A stretch of 64,000 nucleotides of DNA from Acanthamoeba sp. SK_2022b (Eukaryota; Discosea; Longamoebia; Acanthamoebidae), in NCBI GenBank assembly GCA_027943245.1, contig JANDJZ010000149.1:1-64000 (forward strand). The letters are read 5' to 3'. Positions 1 through 11,514 of this stretch are shown here, one piece after another (the first letter of the stretch is position 1; each line of letters opens with the position of its first letter). Both the position numbers and the translations under genes were made by a program. Under the pieces are notes generated by a model, which had not been told where the DNA came from, made no database searches, and saw nothing but the letters and a program-made list of their open reading frames with translations.

Positions 1-1663
1 TCGAAGAAGGCCCACCTGCTTCGCAATCCCATGCTCGGCGGCGGCCATCGCAACACCCTCCAGGAGATGCTCAAGGGTTCGGCCTTCTCTCTCCCTCTCC
101 CTCCCCTCCCGTCTTTGCTTTCACGTTCGTTCTTTGCAGACAGACTTCGTTTCGTTGTTTTAATTCCTATTCTTATTCATTATTTATTACTATTCTTGCT
201 ATTTAAATAATTTAATTATTCTCGATTTTACATGGACCTCTATTGTTGGTCTCTCCGTGCGCGCAGACAAGGAAGTGGAGGAGGAGAGGAGGAAGCGAAA
301 GGAACTGAGAGAGAAGAAGAAGGAAGAGGTGAAGAAGCAGAACGAGGAGCAGAAAAAGAAGGAACAACAAGAGAAGAAGCAAGCGGTACGTCGTCGTCGC
401 TGCTGCGTCAGTGGCCGGCCCCTTGATGGCGCTGACAGAAACGAGTTTCGAACGCAGGAGGAGAGCGGCAATGAGGGCCAAGCTGCCGAGGACGCGCAAA
501 GCCGGCGTCAGCTCGTTGAGGAACGGGCGCGCCTCGAGCAGGAGCGACTACTGATGGGTGCGTCACGCTCGTCCCAGACCTGGAGGAGAGTCACCTCGTG
601 TCGTGTCGTGTCCCGTAGTGACGCTGCGCTGCTCGTGTAGAGGCGGCAGTGGAGGAGCGTATCAAGAGGGAAGTGGAGGAGCGGCTCAAGCAACAGGAGC
701 AGCAACTCTTGCAGCAGGTCGAAGCCCAGATGCGCCAACAAGGTACATTGTCGATAGTATTATTATTCTTATTTCTTTTTTCAAATAATTTCATTATTAA
801 TTTAAATGTCTAACAAAATCAAATCGGTTAGAGGAGGAGCGGAGGAAGAAACTCGAGGAGGAGCTGCACAAGCAGCGCGAGGAGATCGAGATTCGCGAAA
901 AGCTACGGCTCACTCAGCTCGAAGAGGAGCGCAAGAAGAACGAAGAAGAGGCGCGCATCAAAAAGGAACACGAGGTACTCCTTTCATTTTATTTTTCATT
1001 TATTAACTTTCAGATTTATTATTACAATTGCGCGTAAATTACATTTATTTGTGTAGATCGGCTGGCTGACCCTCACCTTTCCTTCGTTTATTTAATTATT
1101 TATTTCTCTCTTTTTTTTTTTTTTTGGTTCAAAGGAGCGCAAGCGCGAGGCGGAGCGTTTGCTCGAAGAGGAGCGCAAAAAGGGAGAGGAAAAGATCGCC
1201 AAGCAGAAGAACAGCCTCCAGCAGAGCTTCAACGCCGAACAATGGTGCGTCGGGGTAGTGAAAGCTGGGCCACGACGTCCAGCCTGGGCAGGTGGCTGAC
1301 ACACAACACACAACACACAACACACAACACACAACACACAACACACAACACACACACTGTGGTGTACAATAGGAAAAAGGAGATCGAGGCCAAGCTGCGC
1401 AGGGAGATGGAAGAGGAAGAGCAGCGCAGGCGCCAGTCCGAGGGCGAGAAGCACGTGTGGGAGCTCAGCTCCAACGACATCATACTCGGCCGCACGCTGG
1501 GCAAGGGCGCCTTCGGCGTCGTGTACGCCGGCAAGCTGCACGGCAAGGAGGTCGCCGTGAAGAAGCTGCTGGCCGCCGAGATCGATCAGGAGGCGCTCGC
1601 CGCCTTCAAGCACGAGGTCGACATCATGAACAAGCTCAGGTACCAGCACCGATTGTCACAGCA

Positions 1664-1695
<32 letters not shown>

Positions 1696-4600
1696 AAGTA
1701 ATAACTGTGGCTGCATTATTCCGTGGCAGGCACCCCAACATTCTGTTGTTCATGGGCGCGTGCGTTGAAGGCGATCAGCTGATGATCGTGACCGAGCTCA
1801 TGCCGCGCGGCTCCGTGGAAGACCTCATCCACAAGAGCAAAACGCAGCTCTCCTTCAAGCAGCGCATGAAGGTACCTCATCATTTCCATTTCTGGTTGAA
1901 TTGTTGTTTTTTTTTTGTTTTGTTTTTTTTTTTTTTTTCATTTTGTAAACAACAATTATTATTTTATTTTATTGGTTTCGGTAAGTGACGGTTTGGCGCT
2001 GTGGTCCAGATCGGAAAGGACTGCGCGTTGGGCATGAACTGGCTTCACCGCCTCAAACCGCCGTTCCTGCATTTGGACCTCAAGCTGGGTAACCTGCTGG
2101 TGGATCAGAACTGGAACGTGAAAGTCGCCGGTGCGTCTCCTTCTTCGTCCTTGGTCTCGATCGCCTCGAGTCACTTCCAAGCAAAGCCGCTTTTCCCTGC
2201 GATGCGCACGTGCAACCTGCGGCTTCTCTGCGAAATCTCACGTTCGCATGATATGTGGTCCTCGCTGGTCCACAGACTTTGGTCTCTCTAAGGTCTACAA
2301 CCCCGAGGCAGCCGGTGACGGCGAAATGGTGGGCTCGCCCTTTTATGTACGCCTTCCTCGGTGACAGCCAGCCAAAGCCACCAGGTGTGGACCGGTTGGC
2401 TAACTCGACTTGTTTTGGCCAACGATGTAGATGGCACCTGAGCTCCTCCTGCAGAAGGACTTCGATGAAAAGGTCGACGTCTATGCTTTCGGTACGACCG
2501 GGCGTGACCACGGGTCTTGCTCCCACGTGCCTCCCCGTTTGACTCGTGCCCGTGTGCATCACATGATGCAATGGTCGTCGTGGTAGGCGTGGTCCTGTGG
2601 GAGCTGTACACTACGGAGGAGCCGTACAAGGGCCTCTTCGATTCTCTGGACGAGCTGATCGAAGGTGAGCGCTGCCTACTTTGCATTCCATTTGTAGACT
2701 GGCCAATTTGGTGGAGATCGAGAAGGAATTTGAAACGCGAAAGCGCTACACGCTGCGGCTCCTCACACCGGTATGTGTGGCTGCTCAGCTGTGGCGTTGG
2801 ACGACGAGCGGCCGGAGATGCCCGACGACTGTCCTCCCTTGCTGAAGAAGCTCATCTCCTCCTGCTGGCAGAGCGACCCCACCCTCAGGTACGTCGTTGC
2901 TGGCCTCTGCAGAGCGCTTCCTGTGGTACACGTTAACGTGGTGCTTGTTGCTTGGCCTCTTGGACCTCATGACACCGACCTATGGCAGGCCCTCGTTTGG
3001 GGAGATCCTGAAGGAGAACACCCTGGACGTAGTCATCATTCAATCGGCGGTCAAGGACACCATCGGCCAAGCATTCTGGATCCAGCACTTTGTCGAATAC
3101 GTACGCAGCGCAGCGCTGCGATCGGGTTGAGTGCGGCGCGACTAACGGAACGGCAACGTCGGGCCGGGGTTGCAGGATGTGGTCGGCTGGCGCGAGTGGC
3201 TGGAGGGCTTCCGCAAATACTTTGGCGTCGCCGCGAACAAGGTCAAGGACAATGACCCCGTCATCCAATCCCTCAAGCTGCTCCTCTGTACGCTCGTATT
3301 TCTTTCGTTTTCGTTCTCATTTTATTATTATTGTTCATCGATTTATTTATTGAATAATGATTGATTTATTGAATGATTGATTGATTGATTTATTGAAATA
3401 TGTATTACCTGGCAGGTGACGCTGCTGGTGATGAGTCGGTGACGTTGGAGAGCTGGGGCAATGCCCTCCAATGGTTCGGGCCGCTCGACACGCAGGCCAC
3501 CGCCTTCATCTCCAACATCACCAATGTCGCCTCCAAGGGGTACACCCTTTCTGTCGTGTGTCATGCTGTGTGTGTGCTGTGCCGAGCCGCGCTCTGTGTC
3601 TGCTACTCCCGCATGACCGCCATCGTTATGTGTGATGTAAGGTGGTTCTTCGGAGACATATCGCGCATCGAGGCCGAGTCGCGCCTGCGAGCGGCCAACA
3701 AGGGCTCCTTTCTCATCCGCTTCAGGTGCCCTACTTGATTCTCCTCTCTCGTTTTGTGTTTTTTAATCATTAATAACAAAAATAATAATAATTTAATTTA
3801 TAATTTCATTCCACAAGAGAAGGACAAAAGGAAAGAGTCTGCCGGTGACGGTTTTTGGTCTCAGCGCTCTTTTACCTATTATCACGTTCATCATCAACCT
3901 CACATGGTCAACTGAGGCCATTGCGGACCATCGATCTCTGGTGCTGCCTGGGCGCATCTCCTAATCTTGATAGGCTTCCCCAGATAATCAAACTTTTAGT
4001 CCTTATCGCTGCCACCACTCAGCCACCACCTGTCGCCCTCCCCCCTTAATCAATAACAATCCACCACTCACTGCTGCGATCATCCGAGCGTGTGGCCTTT
4101 TTTGGGGCCCAGTTGCGAGAGTTGAGAGCGATTAGGTTCCTGAGATGATTTCTGAGCCTCATCTTTTGCCGATCTTTTCTCCATTAGCGCGAGCCAGCCG
4201 GGATCGTTCACGATCTCCTTCCTGTATTCGCCGCAGACCGGGCCCAAGCATATCCGCATCAACAGGTACCGCCTGCCGTGCATCATCGTGGACGCTTTCG
4301 TTATTATTTGATTATAAATCAATTTAACTATTTATTTATTTATTTATTTAATATAATATTACCATTTATCCAACAATTTTTTCTCTTCTTACAAAGAGAT
4401 CGGGATGGTGGAACATGTTCCATGGTGCTGTCGTGGTGTAGGCGAAGTTGCACCAAATTTAATACAAGTCGCAGTGCAACTGCAGCAAGTCAAATTATTA
4501 TTACGCTGCGATCATTCTTTCCTAATGCGGCAACACCCCGCACCTTTATTTGTGTATTTGTACAAAACTAAACAACCAAAACTTTAAATACAAATTTGCA

Positions 4601-4824
4601 GGAACGAAAAGGGCGAATTGGTCTATGCCGACGCGGCGTACCTGAGCCTGGACGACTTCATCAGGGCACAGCAGCGCAGCCTCAACCTGAAGATGTACTG
4701 CCCCGGATCGGCCTACGCCAAGCTGTGGGAGGGCCGGCACACGCGCAACACCGAGGCCGGCGAAGACGGCGACGGCGACGGCGACGACGCCTACGCCTTC
4801 TTCGATCCTTCGGCGCAAGCCTAG
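1..4824 (+). CDS. SHK-type protein kinase with C-terminal SH2 domain (5' end outside window)
   Basis: Multi-exon gene whose start lies left of the window. Exons up to about 1460 encode a long E/K/R-rich segment predicted to be coiled coil. The kinase domain follows: glycine loop GKGAFGVV and lysine VAVKK (about 1500-1565), then HPNILLFMGAC, catalytic loop HLDLKLGNLL (about 2070-2100), DFGLSK (about 2277), MAPELL and VVLWELYTTEEPY. The HLD in place of HRD is common in amoebozoan tyrosine-kinase-like enzymes. After a linker the SH2 domain starts at WFFGDISR (about 3643), has GSFLIRF carrying the phosphotyrosine-binding arginine, and continues after a 459-base intron with GSFTISFLY and HIRINR (from 4188). 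The last exon ends in an acidic D/G-rich tail and TAG at 4824. Kinase followed by SH2 is the order of Dictyostelium SHK proteins; the long coiled coil in front is extra. Likely role: phosphotyrosine-linked cytoplasmic signalling. Confidence 0.85.
1300..1357 (+). repeat. 7-base tandem repeat (ACACAAC)n in an intron
   Basis: About seven copies of a 7-base unit end in a short pure CA run, inside an intron of the kinase gene between the coiled-coil exons. A (GAT)n run at about 1666-1694 marks the next intron. Confidence 0.85.
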
Positions 4825-5383
4825 GCCTGGCACATGGTGTTGTCACAGAAAAAGAAAATTCGCTTGTGCAAAGCGTGTTGGCGCATCATATCCATCTTCG
4901 TAGTAGACCCTTCCCGCAATCTGGGCCGCGGGCCGGCGCGAACAGTGCGAGGAGGGGTCCTCAAGCAGAATGCTCCGGACCAGGTGTTGTGGTCGAACTA
5001 CTTGGCTTACCTCGTGCTTAAGCCCAGACCGTTATTTAGAGGTTTCCATGGTCACCACGACCGGATGCGAGAGCACGCGCTCACGAGCTGGTCTCTAGGC
5101 ACCCAAGTGTTGGTCCGCGGTCGTTATTTCTCCAAGACCACACTCTAGAAGAGTGGTGGTCTCCTGCGCAACTGGCTCTGCACCGCCACCAGCGACCCTC
5201 TGAGGAATCGCGTCATACGTAGCTTTCTACCATCACACCCCCGCGAAGTCATAAGTGAAGCTCGTCCTTGAACAGCGCTACCTGTCATCTAACCTTTCCC
5301 CACATCAACGTGCACTCTACGACTTGAGCTCAGCAGTTGGTTCCACGCTGACCAGAGTTTCTCGGAAAGACTCCGCATCTACA
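4825..5383. other. Intergenic region, no supported gene
   Basis: Between the kinase stop and the RFX start only short unconserved open frames are seen, and none has plausible splice partners. It probably holds the kinase 3' UTR and the RFX promoter and 5' UTR. The reading frame of the RFX first exon stays open upstream to about 5255, but without an ATG. Confidence 0.5.
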
Positions 5384-6774
5384 ATGAACGTTGACTTGGA
5401 CGAGCAGTACTTCGACGGCGGCCATCTGCTCAACGACGTTTACTCCTCTCCGGATACATCGCTGGGCATGCCCGCTTGGGAAGGCATCTTCCGTCAGCTT
5501 TCTGCCTCGACCACTTCCACCATCTCCCTTGACTATCACTCACGTGCCTACATCATATCCTGGTAAGTGGCCTTACTTCTTTCCTATCACCTGACTGCGC
5601 CGCACGAGGCCACGTGGTTTGACATGACCTGGATGGTGGGCGTCGTCATCTCCTCAGGCTCCACAATACGTTTGAGGCGGCCGGTACTCAGTCAATGACC
5701 AAGGAGGAGCTCTTCGGGGACTACCTTCATCTCTGCGAGCTCGATAATAAGGCTCCACTCATGGCATCTATGTTCGGCAAGCTCGTTCATAGGGCATTCC
5801 CGGGCCTGCGTAGCTCGCGGCTTGGGGCTCGCGGCCAGTCCAAGCACTGCTACAAGTGCTTCCGCCGGAAGGTGCCCACCAACGAGGCATCAACCGCTGG
5901 ACCGGCACCGTCCAAACCTCCGGTTCCATCTACGACCCAACATCAACGGACCACTACTCGGCCTCGTTCAGCTACGAACCCTCCCGCGATGACGAGAGAC
6001 CCTTTGGAGGAAGCGCTCAGCTCTACCATCCTCTCCACCGTGGCCAGCCGCAACCAGGCAAGTAGGTCTGGGCGCGGTCGATCGATAACGCCTACGCCCA
6101 AGTGCTCGACCAGTTCTTCTCTCTCCTCGCCAAGGCCTCACTTCCGCCACAGTTCGCCGCAGACCTCGAGGGCCTCGTCGCCGTCCCCGACGCAGATCGT
6201 TGACACTAATTGTTGGTCGGCCCACTACAAGGTCAAGAGGGACAGACAGCCACCCGAACCCAGCTCGCACACGTCGCAACAGCTACCGCAACACCCAGTG
6301 GGCCTCGACACTGACAGCCTCCACTACCCCTTGTTCGGCGGTCAGCAGCCGCTACAGCCGCCTCCCCAGAACTCTCAACTCTACCCAACACTGCACAACG
6401 CCCAACTAGGCGACCAGCAGTTAACGGGGATGTACCTACCTGCCTACATAAGCCCGCTCGAGGTTGACTACACCAACCTGGCGGACTTGGTGCAGGGCGA
6501 CTTGAGCCGCCCATCCTCGCCACTTCTCTGGTCGCAACTGTCCTCGCCGCCGCCCTCCACAACCTCTCCCACACCGGCCAAGAGGACATCGAGAGCCGAT
6601 CTCGAGAAGCCGCCGTTCACTCGACTGGCCCAGGGCGACATGGGCCGCCCAGGGCTTGAGGCCGACATGACGAGCACGGTCGACGTCCTCTTCCATAACT
6701 ATGGCATGGGGCCCGGCGCCATGTGGCTTCCTGCAGCCGCGGACAGCGATGGCTACTCCCGGCACGTGCAGTGA
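5384..6774 (+). CDS. RFX-family winged-helix transcription factor
   Basis: Two exons, 5384-5562 and 5658-6774, joined through a split TGG codon (donor GTAAGT, acceptor TCCTCAG). The RFX DNA-binding domain spans the junction. It begins at about residue 52, where a W follows YIIS, and runs through FEAAGTQSMTKEELFGDY, then ASMFGKLVHRAFPGL and RLGARGQSKHCYKCF. This matches the family pattern with FGKL, FPGLR, RRLG and RGNSK. The remaining 300 or so residues are low-complexity S/P/T/Q-rich sequence with no second RFX domain visible, as in short-form RFX proteins. ATG 5384 is chosen because no ATG lies further upstream in frame. Predicted to bind X-box-like DNA in the nucleus. Confidence 0.85.
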
Positions 6775-7082
6775 CAGCAAGGTGAAACTTCACGGCCAGC
6801 GTCACTTTCTCCCCTTTCGTGTGGGGTATAACGAGCGTCCTTTTCTAGCCTTGTAAAAGAAGAGATTTTGTTTGTACCATATCCCAGCATGTTGCAATGG
6901 AGTGTTGTTACAAGGGAACGCGGTGTATATATGAATTTCCTAAAAAGAGGCGCTATGAAAAGCCACGATGTGAAGGCGAGACACGTGAGCGGTGAGCAGC
7001 CAGGAAGAGGAGGTAATGTGGTGTATTCGTTTGTACAGGGAAGTTCAGGTGAGAGATGGTCCAGAGCATGTCGTTGTTGGTT
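6775..7082. other. Convergent 3' region
   Basis: About 308 bases lie between the RFX stop and the stop of the minus-strand cytochrome b561 gene. No coding potential or RNA gene was recognised; it presumably holds both 3' UTRs. Confidence 0.5.
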
Positions 7083-8166
7083 TTAGGAGAGGAGAGGCTG
7101 CGACTCCTGGGTTTCTTCGTGGGCGCCCACGTCTCGGTGAATGACGTCCTGCTTGATGAGTCGGCCACGATCGCCCCAGACCTGGGCCTCCACCTCGGGC
7201 TCGATGATGAGCTCCTCGCGCACCACTCTGAGGTCGGTGTAGGTGGCGATGTCCAGGAAGAGCGAGAAGAGAAGCACACACGCGGTGTAGGCGCCGAAGA
7301 TGACCTTGTAGTACCTGTATGTGGTTCATGTAACATTTTTTCATTAGAAAAATAACATTAAATAAATACGGAAAAAAATGTAGAATGTTGTAGGGGGACT
7401 GACCAGGGCAGAACCATCACCCACAGTCCAGTGAAGATGGTGGTGTAGGCCAAGATGAGGGTGAGCCAATTCAAGGCCCCTGTGTGACAACGCACATGGA
7501 TGGTGAGCATCGTTTACTGCACATACACTGGACGTAGTGGCGAGGCGCGGTACAGTGGATTCTGTCAGGGAAGGCGGGGATGCGCTGGCCCTCGATCTTG
7601 CGCTTGAAGTAGGTGAGCACGCCCAAGATGGTCTGCACCACGAGGAAGCCCACAGTCACGTAACCCACGTATCTGTGCACCAGCACCCACGTATCACTGG
7701 GACCGCCTGTCACATCACGGCAATCAGTGCGGGGGCCAGAACGTTCCACCGGCGACCTCCGCGTCGTCGTACCCTTGCTCTCGGGCAAGACGCCGCCCAT
7801 GAACCGTATGGCCACCACCGCGCCGGAGAGCACGAACGCCAAACCTGCGGCCTGCATCACGATGTCGCGTCAGCTGGAGTAGTGGCGACAGCAACAAGGT
7901 GATGGAGGATCCCTAAACCTGTGCGAGGAGGTGAAGGCCCCACCACCAGGACCGGTAGCGCAGGTAGCGGGACACGAAGACGCCAAAGGTGAGGATGCCC
8001 GCGAAGCCCACGGTGGTCAGTATCGCTGTACGCGGGCGTGCCCCACTGTCAGCAGCCACCTTAAATAACTGGCGAGAGGTGGGCCAGGGATACCGTGGAG
8101 GTCACATCGCTCGCAATGGAGGAAGACATTGACGTAGTCCGGAGCGCCTTCGCAATAGGGTGCCAT
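7083..8166 (-). CDS. Cytochrome b561 domain membrane protein
   Basis: Six minus-strand exons can be joined in frame: 8166-8094, 8025-7919, 7851-7773, 7706-7527, 7479-7404 and 7314-7083, all with GT-AG introns. The protein of about 248 residues is mostly membrane helices. Four haem-ligand-type histidines stand at helix starts in DLHAILTTVGF, WWWGLHLLAQ, VLVHRYVGY and HYVQWALNW, which is the spacing of the b561 core that carries electrons across a membrane through two b haems. An RY motif follows helix 1 (VSRYLRYR). The C-terminus is hydrophilic and acidic. No DOMON or signal peptide is visible. The open frame extends upstream to 8244, so a longer N-terminus is possible. Likely an ascorbate-dependent or ferric-reductase-type transmembrane oxidoreductase. 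Confidence 0.75.
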
Positions 8167-8375
8167 GCTGAGGGAAGCTATGCCGATGGTGTGTGGAGTC
8201 GACTTGTTTGTATTGTTGAACAAGCCTGCGAGGCCACACGGCACATCAGCGAGATTGAGAGCAAGTCGTGCATGTCAAGACAGCGAGACCTTCGGGTGAT
8301 GATTCGCCGCATGTTCGTCCGCCAACCCACCAGCTCGCTCTGTTCTCCAACTCGCCACGCCCGCGGATTTTCGTT

Positions 8376-8410
8376 CGTTTCGAACGCATCTGGCAAACGT
8401 TTGCGCAAAC
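8376..8410. promoter_or_regulatory. Overlapping palindromes in a divergent promoter
   Basis: The 324-base gap between the divergent b561 and SET/MYND genes holds an inverted repeat CGTTCG-TTT-CGAACG. It is followed by two overlapping perfect 12-base palindromes, GCAAACGTTTGC (8393-8404) and GTTTGCGCAAAC (8399-8410). A related TTTCGCAAAC follows. They look like binding sites for a dimeric factor; no known factor is assigned. Confidence 0.4.
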
Positions 8411-8490
8411 CGTTTCGCAAACTCCAAATTTTTGGCGTTTTTAATCGCCGGCGCTCCATTCAACCGTGTAGCGAGTTGAAGACAAACGAG

Positions 8491-9958
8491 ATGAGCAATC
8501 AACGGAATCGTGGACAAAAGAACAGCACCTCCTCGTCCGCTTCGCGACCAGCGGCCATTGAAAATGGAAATGAGCCGGAAGATGAACTGCTGCATTTCGA
8601 GAGGCAGCTGGATACGGACCTGCTGAAGACGATCATGTGCGTGGAGACGCCCGCCAAGGGCACCGTCGTACTGGCCAAGAAGGACATTCCGGCCGGAACG
8701 ACCATCCTTGAAGAGCCGGCCTTTGCGTGGCAGCCGCTCGAGGATAAGAACTACTCCGTTTGTCACCATTGCATGACTGAAGTGCCCAGGTACCAATTCT
8801 CGTCCCATCTCGCTTTTTTTGGCCCAAATGAAAAATCTCATTCCTTTAACCAATATATGATATTATTATTTTATCTGATAAATAGTTTTTTTTTTTTTTT
8901 TTTGATCGAATTACAACCAAACGATGATACACTCATATGATTGATTGCGCAAAGATGGGCAGTGGGCTGCGGTGAAGGAGCAGGAGGCTGCTCGGGCGTG
9001 GGCTACTGCTCGCCCAAGTGCATGGAGGACGGGCAGGCCGTGCACCGTGTCGAGCACAAGGTTTTCGTGCAGGCCCGCGACATCGCCAGCCGGACCAAGG
9101 CCGACATCACCCTCATCAAGCTCGCCACCCGCATCATCGCCCTCCGGTACCGCCTTCGCGCGCCTCCCCCCCCCTCTCTCCGCGTCTGCGAAACGTTTCT
9201 CACCGCGCGCGCGGGCCAGGTCGCTGAGCGAGGCCAAGAAGGTCCACTTCGAGAAGGGCGTGATGGGCATGATGGGCCACGACGGCAGGTGCCCCACGCA
9301 GTGGGTGGAGAGCATCACCGAGGCCGCCAAGCTCGTGATGCCCCTCCTCCCCAAGGAGGCCCGCCTCTCGACCCGCGAATTCGTCAGGGTCCGCGCTGTG
9401 CCCCCCCCCCAACCGCTGCCACACCTCGCAGCTCCTGACACGACACGACACGACCAATGACACGACACGCAGGTTTGCGCTCGGATCAACACCAACTCGC
9501 ACAGGCAGCACCACCTGTTCGTGCCTCAGCGCATCCTGGGCGTGGGCCTCTACCCGCTGGCCTCGCTCATCAACCACAGCTGCCAGCCCAACTGCGGATT
9601 CTACAACCGCGGGCCCACGCTCCTCATCCGCACCCTCCGCGGTACACCCGCACGGCGCGCGCGTGTGGCACGGCGAGTATTGGGACACCAATCAAACTGA
9701 CCGCCGACACTCCCCGTGTGTGTGTGTGCCACGTGTCGCGCGCGTGCAGACGTGAAGGAGGGCGAGGAGCTGTGCTATTCCTACATCGACCTCTACCAGA
9801 GCAGGGGCAAGAGGAAGGCCGAGCTGCTCGACACCAAGTGCTTCGACTGCTGCTGCGAGCGCTGCTCCGCCCCCATCACCGCCTCCGTCGTACCGCTCTC
9901 GTCCCCCCCCCCTCCCCCAAACAACCCCACAACAATTCTCACCGTCCATGGCCCTATT

Positions 9959-10022
<64 letters not shown>

Positions 10023-10824
10023 GTGTAGGATCGATTCTTGAGCGGGTTCCAATCCCAACAAGGCGAAGGCGTCGTGCGAGGGCCTGCTGGTGCTGCCCGA
10101 CGGCGAGGGCCTCGCGTCGGAGAAGCCCGTGGCCTGCACCGCCGAATGCGGCCAGACCAAGACCGCGGGCGACCTCCTCAAGGCCCAGAAGCGCGCCGAG
10201 GTGCGTGTGCCCCCCCCCCCGTGTGTGGATGGGCCATGCCTGGAGCTGACTTGGGGGCTGTGTCGCGGAGGGCAGATCATGCTCACGACGAGCCAGTCGC
10301 TGTACTACGACCAGAAGCGAACGAGCGACTCCAAGACCATGCTCGACAAGCTCCTCACCGGCGGCTACTCCGCCGACGTCCAGCTCCACCCCTACCACCC
10401 CACCCTCTTCCAGGTTCCCCCCCCCCTCACCCGCCTCCGCTTCACCTTCATCATCTTCATCACCATTCTCATTTGACTTCTTCTTGTTGTGCCCCAGGCC
10501 CATGTTGATTCGATCAACGTGAGCGACGCGTTGGGCTACACGCACATGTCGCTCGACCACTGCGCGGCGGTGCTGCGCTGCGCCGAGGCCGTGTTGCCGC
10601 CGAACCACCTCGAGACGTCCAACTACCACTACTACGAGGGCATGCTCTACTCGGAGCAGCTGGCCAAGCGACAAACCGGCGAGGCCGCGCCCGTGGGCGA
10701 CGCGGCCGAGGACGCGAGGCGTGCCAAGGAGGCCTTTGGCAAGTGCTACGCCATGCGATCGGTCTGGTTCGGCGCCGACCACCCGTGCGCCGCCAAGGCT
10801 CTGGAGAAGATGAACGCCCTCTAA
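8491..10824 (+). CDS. SMYD-type SET and MYND domain lysine methyltransferase
   Basis: About eight exons; ATG at 8491, TAA at 10824. The N-terminal SET half contains GTVVLAKKDIPAGTTILEE. A MYND zinc finger interrupts the SET domain: VCHHC before the first intron, then GYCSPKCMEDGQAVH after it. The catalytic SET half has LASLINHSCQPNC (about 9561-9600) and GEELCYSYIDLYQSRGKR (about 9763-9813). A post-SET CFDCCCERC follows. The C-terminal exons form a helical region ending in HYYEGMLYSEQLAK and HPCAAKALEKM, like the TPR-type tail of SMYD proteins. Split SET with an internal MYND and this tail define the SMYD family, which methylates histone or other lysines using S-adenosylmethionine. Several introns are short, and one carries a long TG repeat. 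Confidence 0.88.
9960..10022 (+). repeat. (TG)n microsatellite in an SMYD intron
   Basis: About 30 TG units fill most of an intron between the post-SET exon and the next one. The intron acceptor lies just downstream. Confidence 0.95.
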
Positions 10825-10972
10825 ACCACCAAGGGAAAGAAAGAGACCAGCAAGTTTTGCACAGAGTGCCCCCGCTAACACTGGCCCGCGCAAGCATGAA
10901 CCGGGAGCTGTGGCAGGTTCTACTTCCAAGCTTGCACACACAAGTGGTTTATTTCAACCGCATGAATACCAA

Positions 10973-11044
10973 GCTCGCGTGGCCCAATGGAAAGGCGTCC
11001 GCCTCCTAAGCGGAAGATTGTGGGTTCGATCCCCACCGTGAGCG
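10973..11044 (+). tRNA. tRNA-Arg (anticodon CCT)
   Basis: Seventy-two bases fold as a tRNA. Acceptor GCTCGCG pairs with CGTGAGC with one G-T pair, and box A reads TGGCCCAATGG. The anticodon stem TCCGC/GCGGA encloses loop CTCCTAA (anticodon CCT). The T arm GTGGG-TTCGATC-CCCAC is complete. A TTTT run follows downstream as pol III terminator. There is no intron and no encoded CCA. It lies between the SMYD and phosphomannose isomerase 3' ends. Confidence 0.93.
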
Positions 11045-11116
11045 AGCTTAACCTTTTGCTGGCCACCACAAGGCAGGAGTTGGCCGAAGGAAGCGTGTCC
11101 ATTGAACCAAAAGAAA

Positions 11117-11477
11117 TCAGAGGGCAGACGGGACATCGTTGCCTGCTCGTCGAGCCACCCGCTCGCAATTGGCGTTGGCCCTGAACAGGGTGAGGCGCGC
11201 GCCGCCTTCGACAGAAGCGCGAAGGCCGTGGCCGGCGGCGAGGCCGTAGACTTGGCCCTTGCTCATGCGGAGCTGCTGCTTGTCGCCGTCGGAGTGACCA
11301 AGGACGTCGACCGTGCCCTCGCCGTCGTAGATGAGGACCAGCGCGAACGAGTCGCAGGGCGCCAGCTCCGCAGTGGGCGCCGCGGCGGACAGGTTCGCCG
11401 AGGACACCACGAACTCCTCCACCGGAGGGCTGTACACCTGCCGTCAGACCCCATGCAACGCACGCGTGGAAGGTGAG

Positions 11478-11514
<37 letters not shown>

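Noticed and set aside
9716..10249. Open frames encoding long Cys-Val or His-Thr runs across TG/CA repeats
   Set aside because: Dinucleotide repeats in introns translate to such runs in every frame; the flanking exons are in defined frames elsewhere.
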